This document shows positions 1 through 5,787 of a stretch of 13,257 bases of DNA, one piece after another (position 1 is the stretch's first letter; every line of letters begins with the position of its first letter). Under the pieces are notes generated by a model. The model was not told the DNA's origin. It did no database searches and saw nothing but the letters and a program-made list of their open reading frames with translations. The position numbers and the translations under genes are program-made. Origin of the DNA: CAYSHJ01 sp964589725 (GTDB lineage: Bacteria; Planctomycetota; Planctomycetia; Planctomycetales; Planctomycetaceae); assembly GCA_964589725.1 (NCBI GenBank), contig CAZPUJ010000518.1, positions 1 through 13,257 of the forward strand, written 5' to 3'.

Positions 1-230
1 CCGATGATCAATCGCGCCAGAATCGTAATTGCCACTGACCCGATGATGCACCAACCGATTTGATCCTGCGTGAAGTTCATCTCGGCTCGCACAACTTTCA
101 TCAGCGGTGCGATGCCGAACCACGCGAAGAAGCACAGAAAGAACGCCACCCACGACATGTGGAAGGCGCGCATCTGTGGCGTTGAAAACGTGAATAGATC
201 GATGCGAGTCGCTTTGGATTTTTTGGACAT
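1..230 (-). CDS. narK: NarK-type nitrate/nitrite MFS transporter, N-terminal fragment
   Basis: Inner-membrane major facilitator protein expected to import nitrate or exchange nitrate and nitrite. Only the first 76 codons lie in the window; the rest continues past base 1. The start ATG is at 228-230, with a GAGGG Shine-Dalgarno at 240-244 and a 9-nt spacer. Visible features are a short basic cytoplasmic N-terminus, the stretch LFTFSTPQMRAFHMSW (residues 12-27) typical of the nitrate/nitrite porter family, a first membrane helix at about 27-44 (VAFFLCFFAWFGIAPLM), a charged loop with VRAEMNFTQDQIGW, and a second helix from about 60 containing SVAITILARLII. Family assignment rests on recalled similarity of the N-terminal motif. 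The conserved nitrate-signature helices (TM5 and TM11) are outside the window, so substrate direction is not visible. It is separated from the LPS cluster by about 770 bases and is probably an unrelated unit. Confidence 0.85.
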   Translation of the reverse strand, partial: MSKKSKATRIDLFTFSTPQMRAFHMSWVAFFLCFFAWFGIAPLMKVVRAEMNFTQDQIGWCIIGSVAITILARLII

Positions 231-264
231 GACGGTGTTCCCTCGGACGTTTGTGTTGGTGAAC

Positions 265-285
265 GAGACGCGTCCGGAACGTCTC
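265..285 (-). repeat. Short inverted repeat in narK leader
   Basis: GAGACG (265-270) and CGTCTC (280-285) are perfect 6-bp arms around a 9-nt loop that itself contains the palindrome TCCGGA. It sits about 35-55 bases upstream of the narK start codon, so it could be an operator half-site pair or a leader hairpin. No known regulator consensus could be matched with confidence. Confidence 0.35.
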
Positions 286-703
286 TGTTGGAGCGGGGCG
301 TAAGACCGCAATCGCGCCGTATGGCATCCGCTGTAACAGTGGTGAGTTCAGCGACGGAGACATCGAGGCCGCGATCACAGGTCACGCCCGAGGAGTGACA
401 CGGCTCAAGCGAGCCTGTTCTGAGCCTGCTTCTGCGCCGAACGCTTTCCCTGCGCGGCTTGCGAAGCACTGGGCGACACAGTTGATAAATTCAGCCATAC
501 CGAGCGAAACATGTCACACCTCAAATCTGCTCAACAAGTGCGATGAGCGCTTGCTCCCGCGAGCCGAAAATCTCCTGTGACTCCGGGGCCGAGAGACCTT
601 GCAGCAATGGCCGTGCCACAAGCCCCACGGGTTAACCACGAGGAGGGTTCCAGATTGTGCCGACAGCGGATATTTTCGAGGTTTCGTGGCGATTGTAGAT
701 TCT

Positions 704-958
704 TCAATCGCGTCCAGAAGCATTGTTGGAATGCCGTCTCGATCCAAGCATGCACTCGCAAATGGCACAAGGTGCGCTGAGTCTTGGCAGGGCGAGTGAA
801 ACGACGATGCGCCCTTCGGTCAGCGTCATGCGCGGATTCAAACCTGGTTCCCGTTCGACGTACGGATCGTGCTCAATGGTCGCGAGTGGTTGGCTCGACA
901 ATTCGTTGTCGATGCGCGTGCCTAACCGGCTAGTAAGAGCGGCCCGCTGGTGCGTGAT
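704..958 (-). pseudogene. Coding-like remnant, family not recognised
   Basis: On the minus strand this frame is open from the stop at 959-961 to about 704. It reads in part LGTRIDNELSSQPLATIEHD, then a proline/glycine turn, then RMTLTEGRIVVSLALPRL. The part from about 780 to 940 has codon third positions rich in G/C and an amphipathic, protein-like composition. The last 20 or so residues (CECMLGSRRHSNN) look non-coding. There is no good start: candidates are a TTG at 899-901 and an internal ATG, neither with a Shine-Dalgarno. A second minus frame over roughly 640-768 (containing DRDGIPTMLLDAIEESTI) also looks mildly coding-like, so this may be a frameshifted and decayed gene. I do not recognise the family. 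It could equally be chance open frame. Confidence 0.25.
895..912. repeat. Perfect 7-bp hairpin with TTCG loop
   Basis: TCGACAA (895-901), loop TTCG, TTGTCGA (906-912). As plus-strand RNA this would form a UUCG tetraloop hairpin closed by A-U. It lies inside the coding-like remnant and has no T-tract, so no terminator role is claimed. Confidence 0.4.
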
Positions 959-1002
959 TCAACTTCGCCCAGCATTCGCGAGACACAAGCAGAACGCTTG
1001 TA

Positions 1003-2241
1003 TTACGCCGCGAACGGTAGGCGACGGTGAGCGGCGGGGCGGAGTTGAGCGACCTCTTCATAGACGTCGACGATCTGTCGCACGTTGTCGTCGAACGTAT
1101 GTCGCAGAGCAAGCTGTCGAGCGGATCGAGCCATCACGGCACGGCGATCGGCGTTGAGAGTTTGTCGCATCAGTTCGGCGAGCGACGTCGCATCGGCGGG
1201 GTCATCCAGCACGTAGCCCTGTTCGCCACGAGTGAGCAGTTCGCTGGCACCGTTGAATCGCGTGGTGATCACGGGCAAGCCGCTGGCGAGCGCTTCCAGT
1301 ACGACCAAACTGCACGGGTCATAGAACGTCGGCTGCACGTACACATCGGCAGCGGCGTAAAAGTCGCGAGGATCGTCGACAGGACCGACGAGTGTGACGT
1401 GCCGTTCGACGCCGGTCCAACGAGCCAATTCTCGCATCGCGCTCGTTCGCTTACCGCCAACCACGACGGCTTTCGCGGGCACGCCTTCGCCACGTAACAG
1501 TCCGAGCGCGCGGATCAGCGTCGGCACGCCTTTGAGCTCCATGTTGTGAGCCACGATCAAGAAGGTGATGTCGCCGTCGGCAAGGCCTAATCGCGCGCGA
1601 GTCGAATGGCGATGCGAATGACGATGCGCCGGCGTGAAGCGGTCCACATCAACACCGTTATAGATCAATCGCAAGCGAGCGTCAGGCAGTTCGTGCAGCC
1701 TCTGCATGTCGCGAAAGACCATTTGCGACAACGCCAAGGTGATCGGGCCAGGCGACGCGCGGAACTGTCGTATCGTCAGTTTGGCGAACTCGCGATATCG
1801 CGGCAACAGCAACGAGACGACTCGCTTCAACGGACGCAACCACGCCGGGCACAACACCAGATTCCGTTCTTCCGCCGCCGCGCGCGAGCCGCCATGTGGC
1901 TGAAATATGTCGCAATACCAGCCAAAGCCCATGTCGTGAATGATGTCGAGATCGAGTTGCTGAAGAATCTCTTCGGCCGCTCGCGCGCGGTCTAACCGGC
2001 CTCGATGAGGCGGGATCGTATGCGGCACGATCCAACGTGGCCGCACTCCGACCGCGATTTTTTCCGCCACTGTCTCTGCGCACCGCACGATTCCGACGCG
2101 GTCAGTCATCGGACCGAACGATGACGCCACGACATGGACCTCATGCCCCAGCCGCAGCAGCTTGCGAGCGAACTGATCGGTCCATTGCTCCACGCCGCCG
2201 CGGCGGAAATCGAAGTGATCGAGAACGAGGCCGATTTTCAT
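1003..2241 (-). CDS. GT4-family glycosyltransferase, WaaG-like LPS core glycosyltransferase
   Basis: Predicted cytoplasmic, GT-B fold, retaining transferase moving a sugar from a nucleotide donor to the LPS core. It has 412 residues; WaaG is about 370. The N-terminal acceptor domain starts with LVLDHFDFRRGGVEQWTDQF (about 5-24), including the glycine-rich GGVEQ loop. The interdomain region has IYNGVDVDRF (193-202), then the donor domain with FLIVAHNMELKGVPTLIRAL (227-246) and VVVGGK (259-264). The nucleotide-sugar site DPCSLVVLEALASGLPVI (308-325) is the E-x7-E motif with Asp308 in the first position and Glu316 in the second. A His/Arg-rich insert (206-216) separates the two domains. The start ATG lies inside the stop of waaP (ATGA, 2238-2241), which implies translational coupling; no separate Shine-Dalgarno is visible. 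A glucosyl acceptor role like WaaG is inferred from context. The exact sugar is unknown, so no symbol is given. Confidence 0.85.
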   Translation of the reverse strand: MKIGLVLDHFDFRRGGVEQWTDQFARKLLRLGHEVHVVASSFGPMTDRVGIVRCAETVAEKIAVGVRPRWIVPHTIPPHRGRLDRARAAEEILQQLDLDIIHDMGFGWYCDIFQPHGGSRAAAEERNLVLCPAWLRPLKRVVSLLLPRYREFAKLTIRQFRASPGPITLALSQMVFRDMQRLHELPDARLRLIYNGVDVDRFTPAHRHSHRHSTRARLGLADGDITFLIVAHNMELKGVPTLIRALGLLRGEGVPAKAVVVGGKRTSAMRELARWTGVERHVTLVGPVDDPRDFYAAADVYVQPTFYDPCSLVVLEALASGLPVITTRFNGASELLTRGEQGYVLDDPADATSLAELMRQTLNADRRAVMARSARQLALRHTFDDNVRQIVDVYEEVAQLRPAAHRRLPFAA

Positions 2242-3218
2242 GAGAGTGCCCGGGGGTCAGAGGTCAGAGAGGCGGAGGACCGCAAGTCTGAAGTCCAATG
2301 TGGATTTGACGGTGACTTGGCTGCGATTTGGTCGCGCGGTTTCAGACACACTCGCGGTACGTTCAACGACATGCCCGGTTGGCGGAGATGGGTTTTTCGG
2401 AAAAGGCGAGCGGCTCGCCAAAGGACGACTTGCCAGAGGCGACGCTCCGAGGCGAAGACCTTACGAGCAGACCTGCCGCGATACGCTCGCACGAAGCGGA
2501 CGCAGTCCGACTTCGTCAGCCCGCAATCCCAAGCCGAAAACAACAACCCCGCGAGATCCTTCGCAAGCCACCACATCGGCACTCGGCGACGACGCATTGC
2601 TCGATGGAGGTCCATCACGCAGAGACGCGGTGCGGCAGGTAAGGCGGGTGAAGCGGTGCGCAACCCATCGTTGAGTTGTTGGACATCACCAATCGAAAAG
2701 CGATCCAACCACAAATGGCAAAGATAGAAGTCTCGATGATTAACACCGGCGGCGTGCATCTGGCGAGTGACGTTGGCCACTACGTCGATCACCGCTCTGC
2801 GATACGCGGGGGCCGGAGGATGTTCGGACCACGTCGCGCAGAGTGTTTCCAGATCGCTGCAGTCTTCCAGCTCGCGCATCAACACGAATGATTGCCGTGT
2901 CGCTGGACTGCGGCCGCGTTCGCCGAAGCCCACGACCTCGACGGTCGAAATGCCGGCTTGTTGTAATGCTCGCACGGCCAAAACTTCGTTGCGAGCACTC
3001 AGCACGGGCCAGCGGCAAGCGAGCAACGTCTTGGCGATCAGCTTCCAACCCAGTCCGTGATGTCGCTTCAGAAAGTAGGGTCGTCCACCGATCTCGGCTC
3101 GCAGTGTTTCGCGACCTTCTACGTTGCGAAAAACTTGGCCCGTGAGCGAGAAGACACGATCAAACGCCGTGTCGCCGCCACCGAGATGAGCCGAAATTTC
3201 AGGGGCGAGTTCGAGCAT
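2238..3218 (-). CDS. waaP: Lipopolysaccharide core heptose(I) kinase WaaP/RfaP
   Basis: Phosphorylates the first heptose of the LPS inner core with ATP, on the cytoplasmic side; protein-kinase-like fold. It has 326 residues against about 265 in E. coli WaaP. Homology runs from residue 1 to about 290: MLELAPE and VFRNVEGRETLRAEIGGRPY near the start, FLKRHHG with Lys51 (ATP-binding lysine), WPVLSARNE (70-78), GFGERG (97-102), MHAAGVNHRDFYLCH (154-168) with catalytic Asp163, VMDLHRA (201-207) and the WLAKDLAGLLFSA region (217-229). The start chosen at 3218 matches the WaaP N-terminus. The frame stays open upstream to 3338, but that extension runs into an intergenic inverted repeat and has no family similarity. 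No clear Shine-Dalgarno precedes the ATG. Residues from about 291 are unlike WaaP and are encoded by microrepeat-type DNA. The stop overlaps the next gene's ATG. Confidence 0.92.
   Translation of the reverse strand: MLELAPEISAHLGGGDTAFDRVFSLTGQVFRNVEGRETLRAEIGGRPYFLKRHHGLGWKLIAKTLLACRWPVLSARNEVLAVRALQQAGISTVEVVGFGERGRSPATRQSFVLMRELEDCSDLETLCATWSEHPPAPAYRRAVIDVVANVTRQMHAAGVNHRDFYLCHLWLDRFSIGDVQQLNDGLRTASPALPAAPRLCVMDLHRAMRRRRVPMWWLAKDLAGLLFSAWDCGLTKSDCVRFVRAYRGRSARKVFASERRLWQVVLWRAARLFRKTHLRQPGMSLNVPRVCLKPRDQIAAKSPSNPHWTSDLRSSASLTSDPRALS
2255..2268. repeat. Heptanucleotide microrepeat GGTCAGA x2 inside the waaP 3' end
   Basis: GGTCAGA occurs twice in tandem (2255-2261, 2262-2268), followed by related purine-rich DNA to about 2300. 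It encodes part of the serine-rich C-terminal tail of WaaP (reads TSDLRSSASLTSDP). The 7-nt period matches the other microrepeats at 5769-5782 and 8626-8646. Confidence 0.6.
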
Positions 3219-3338
3219 AGTGGGGGCGATGATTCGACCATAGAAGGGCAATGAGGAGATGGGAGATGAATTCCAAAGGCACCGGTTCTGCCTATACCTC
3301 GCATGGCCAGATCTGACACATTTGGGATCCACCGACAC

Positions 3339-3395
3339 TAACCCGAAGCGTCAGCGCGGGCTGAGGTCACAGTCCCTCGCTGACGCTTCGGGTTA
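3339..3395. repeat. 18-bp perfect inverted repeat between kinase gene and waaP
   Basis: TAACCCGAAGCGTCAGCG (3339-3356) and its exact reverse complement (3378-3395) flank a 21-nt loop. Pairing extends inward over GGG/CCC with single mismatches, giving a stem of about 24 bp. It lies 63 bases after the stop of the upstream kinase gene and 120 bases before waaP. No T-tract follows on the minus strand, so it is not a standard intrinsic terminator. It may be a dispersed palindromic element, an mRNA-stabilising hairpin or an attenuator within the LPS cluster. Confidence 0.85.
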
Positions 3396-3458
3396 ATATC
3401 CGACTCGGCCGCGTGCGGTCTATCTCCCGATCACACCCACCTCCGTACTTGTTCTCTT

Positions 3459-4568
3459 TCAAGCCGCACGTTGCAGTCGGATTTGCGCCGGTGTTTGCTG
3501 CGACTGTCGCGAAGACGATATCTCATCGACGTGTCGAGCCACGGCGGCTCGGAAGGCGGCAGCCACTTCTGGCTGACCGCGCCAATTCTTCATGAACCGC
3601 AGCCAGTCATGGTCACGTCGAGGCAAGTAGGTCACATCGAACCAATGCCGCCAGGTGCCGTCGAGGTCGATGAGCTTGAGTTGCCGATCGGGCGTCATCA
3701 AAAAGTTCGCGGCCTTGAGATCGCCGTGAATTATCCGCATTTCGCCCAGCGTGTGCCAAATCTGGGCAAACTGACTGGCCAGCCGATCAAGCTCGGGCAA
3801 CGACAATCGTGTTTGTTGCAGGAATTGGTCCAAGTGCGTCCCCTCGACGAACTCGGTAAGCACGAACGAGCGGAAGCGTAACGGACCCAAACGTTCCTCG
3901 ATCATCGCGAGCGGTCGCGACGTGGCGATGCCGGCATCGAGCATCTTTCGGCCGTACACCCAACAACGACTCGCTCGCGTAAACCACAGCAAGTGCGTCA
4001 GTGTGTGCCCCAGGCCACGCAAGTTGAATCGCTTCAACACGCCAATCGCCGAACTGGGGAACCAGCCGCCTGTTCCATTGAGGCTGGGAGCTTTGAGCGG
4101 CACGCGAGCCACGGTCGTGCGATCATCGCGTTTGAGCGACTGTCCCGCCTCCAAGAAAGAGTCCGGATCGACCCGCAGTCGCTCAAGCAGTTCGTCCGAA
4201 ATGCGATTGTCGAAGACGATGCGGCAGAACGGCGACTGCGTCACCGACACGTGAACACCGCGCAGTTCAAAATTCCACGGCCAGTTGATACTTGACAGCC
4301 AGTCGAACAACGGAGCGAGAAACACCGACCACACCGACCGAATCAACTCGCGATACATCGAACCAAATAGATCGTTGATTCGCTCAACGATGCGATCCCA
4401 ACACGCCGGCTTGAGGTACTTGGAGAACAACTCTTCGATTTTCTCCGTGATCCACAACGTCTCGCGGTGGACCATGCGCGCTTCGACGTCGAAATGCCAC
4501 CACAACGGCAGCTCGTTTGCCCAATGCAGTTTCGCGTCATCTCGCGGTGCGGACGGTTTATTGGTCAT
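3459..4568 (-). CDS. InaA/KdkA-like lipopolysaccharide core kinase
   Basis: Protein-kinase-like sugar kinase expected to phosphorylate a Kdo or heptose of the LPS core in the cytoplasm. It has 369 residues. The kinase domain occupies about 150-350, with a probable ATP-binding lysine in GVLKRFN (Lys179), the hinge-like FRSFVLTEFVEGTHLDQFL (232-250), the catalytic loop IIHGDLKAANFL (279-290) with Asp283 and Asn288, and the metal-binding LIDLDGTWRH (299-308). This HGDLKxxN arrangement is typical of the Kdo/InaA kinase group, distinct from the HRD loop of the neighbouring WaaP. The first 110 or so residues are an additional, Trp- and acid-rich segment (LPLWWHFDVEARMVHRETLW at 20-39). A GGAAG about 10 bases upstream of the ATG supports the start. 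It is 48 bases downstream of waaF. The substrate is inferred from context only; a heptose II kinase (WaaY-like) role is possible. Confidence 0.8.
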   Translation of the reverse strand: MTNKPSAPRDDAKLHWANELPLWWHFDVEARMVHRETLWITEKIEELFSKYLKPACWDRIVERINDLFGSMYRELIRSVWSVFLAPLFDWLSSINWPWNFELRGVHVSVTQSPFCRIVFDNRISDELLERLRVDPDSFLEAGQSLKRDDRTTVARVPLKAPSLNGTGGWFPSSAIGVLKRFNLRGLGHTLTHLLWFTRASRCWVYGRKMLDAGIATSRPLAMIEERLGPLRFRSFVLTEFVEGTHLDQFLQQTRLSLPELDRLASQFAQIWHTLGEMRIIHGDLKAANFLMTPDRQLKLIDLDGTWRHWFDVTYLPRRDHDWLRFMKNWRGQPEVAAAFRAAVARHVDEISSSRQSQQTPAQIRLQRAA

Positions 4569-4616
4569 TTGAGTCTTACTTCCGTGGGCGGTTCGGTCGA
4601 GTGGGCCATACCCGAC

Positions 4617-5723
4617 CTACGCGGCGATGCCGGCGCGTGGCTTGGTCGGCAAAACGCGAACGACTTCTCGAAACACGTGATCGACGGACAAGTCGCGCAT
4701 GCAACGATGATGTCCCAGCGGACAAACACGCTGCTGACAAGGCCCGCAGTCGACGGGCAATTGCAAGTGCGTCGCTTGGGGATGAAATGTCTCGCTCCAA
4801 GCGATGTGCGTCGGCCCGAAGAGCGTAATGGCCGGCACATCAAATGCCGCCGCGAAGTGTCGCGGCCCAGAATCGGTCGTGATCAACAAGTCGGCGTGTC
4901 GAATCGCGACCTTCGTAAGCCCAATGCTGAGTGGTTCGTCAGTCAAACTGACGACTTGCGGATGTTTCACCTCTGCCGCGATGCGTTGAGCGACGGTTCG
5001 TTCATTCGGCCCGCAGACGATGAGCACCATTCGTCCAAGATCGACGGCGATGCGGCGAGCCAACTCGGTGAAGTGTTCGATTGGCCAATCCTTCGCCGCT
5101 CCGAAGGCTCCGCCGGTGTTGAGGCAAACGTAGCTGAATTCGCAAGCATTCGGCCGGTCGCTCAATGCGGTGTCGGAACTCTGGCGAATTCGGCTACGAA
5201 TTGGAGGATCACCGTGTCGCTGCCAAAACTCCGCCAATCGTTGCTCGTCCGGCAGCAACGTCGCCAGTTCCATCCGGCGCGACAGGGCGCGACAACCGAG
5301 TTGTCCGACCAATTGCAACAGTTCGTCCAAGACCGGATGCGGCGTGGCAAGCGATGGCGCGGGGATCGGATCGGTCAATAACAGACCCCGCCCGTTGCGA
5401 GCAAATCCGAGAGTTCGTTTCGCGCCGGAGGCCCACGCCCACCAAGCCGACCGGAAGGAGTTCGGCATCACAACGGCGAGGTCGAACTCCTCTCGACGCA
5501 ACGATTGCCAAATGCCCCAGCCGGCGCGATTTGGCTGATTGCTACGAGATCCGTGAATCAACATTCGGTCGAGCAATGTCGTCCCCGCCAAAACATCGGC
5601 CACATACGGCCGCACAACTCCGACGATTTCGGCGTCCACGAACTGCTGCCGCAACGCGCGCAGCGACGGCGTCGCCATGACGACGTCACCGATCCAGTTG
5701 GGAAGCCAAATTGCGAGTTTCAT
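4617..5723 (-). CDS. waaF: ADP-heptose:LPS heptosyltransferase (GT9, WaaF type)
   Basis: Transfers L-glycero-D-manno-heptose from ADP-heptose to the LPS inner core; GT-B fold, family GT9, peripheral at the cytoplasmic membrane. It has 368 residues, close to E. coli WaaF (348). The N-terminus KLAIWLPNWIGDVVMATPSL (2-21) holds the conserved GD with Asp13. Further motifs are VVMPNSFRSAWW (84-95), LNTGGAFGAAKDWP (201-214) with Lys211 near the donor phosphate, LLITTDSGPRHFAAAFDVPA (279-298) and LFGPTH (301-306), followed by the cysteine cluster CGPCQQRVCPLGHHRC (326-341) usual in WaaF. The frame is open upstream to 6002, but the WaaF N-terminus fixes the start at 5723; the extension overlaps hldE antisense to its frame and is spurious. 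No strong Shine-Dalgarno is visible, and a CT-rich microrepeat lies just upstream. WaaF and WaaQ-type enzymes are hard to separate, so the acceptor heptose is uncertain. Confidence 0.9.
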   Translation of the reverse strand: MKLAIWLPNWIGDVVMATPSLRALRQQFVDAEIVGVVRPYVADVLAGTTLLDRMLIHGSRSNQPNRAGWGIWQSLRREEFDLAVVMPNSFRSAWWAWASGAKRTLGFARNGRGLLLTDPIPAPSLATPHPVLDELLQLVGQLGCRALSRRMELATLLPDEQRLAEFWQRHGDPPIRSRIRQSSDTALSDRPNACEFSYVCLNTGGAFGAAKDWPIEHFTELARRIAVDLGRMVLIVCGPNERTVAQRIAAEVKHPQVVSLTDEPLSIGLTKVAIRHADLLITTDSGPRHFAAAFDVPAITLFGPTHIAWSETFHPQATHLQLPVDCGPCQQRVCPLGHHRCMRDLSVDHVFREVVRVLPTKPRAGIAA

Positions 5724-5732
5724 GGTTGAGGC

Positions 5733-5785
5733 ACAGGAGACAGGGAACTCTTTCTGGCTCCTGTCACTTGTCTCCTGTCTCCTCC
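5733..5785. repeat. Heptanucleotide microrepeat and inverted repeat between hldE and waaF
   Basis: TGTCTCC occurs twice in tandem at 5769-5782, followed by a partial third unit. The sequence AGGAGACAGG at 5735-5744 is the exact reverse complement of CCTGTCTCCT at 5774-5783, so the 64-base spacer can fold into a 10-bp stem with a 29-nt loop. On the minus strand this hairpin lies in the hldE-waaF intercistronic RNA and ends about 10 bases before the waaF start, where it could limit ribosome access. No T-tract follows. Confidence 0.65.
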
Positions 5786-5787
5786 AT

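Larger units (their letters stand above)
231..1002. other. Gene-poor interval between narK and the LPS-core cluster
   Basis: No open frame here has a convincing start, ribosome site and coding character across its length. The first 75 bases hold the narK leader. Around 704-958 the minus strand shows a coding-like stretch, listed separately. Several short palindromes occur: GAGACG/CGTCTC at 265-285, GGCTC/GAGCC near 402-416, and TCGACAA-TTCG-TTGTCGA at 895-912. No tRNA, rRNA or recognised riboswitch was seen. The last 40 or so bases are the 3' flank of the minus-strand glycosyltransferase and show no T-tract terminator. Confidence 0.5.

Noticed and set aside
3219..3338. Upstream extension of waaP by 40 codons
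   Set aside because: The WaaP N-terminus aligns from the ATG at 3216-3218; the extension reaches the edge of the inverted repeat and has no similarity.
3339..3395. Intrinsic terminator at the inverted repeat
   Set aside because: No run of T follows on either strand, and the genes on both sides belong to one pathway on the same strand.
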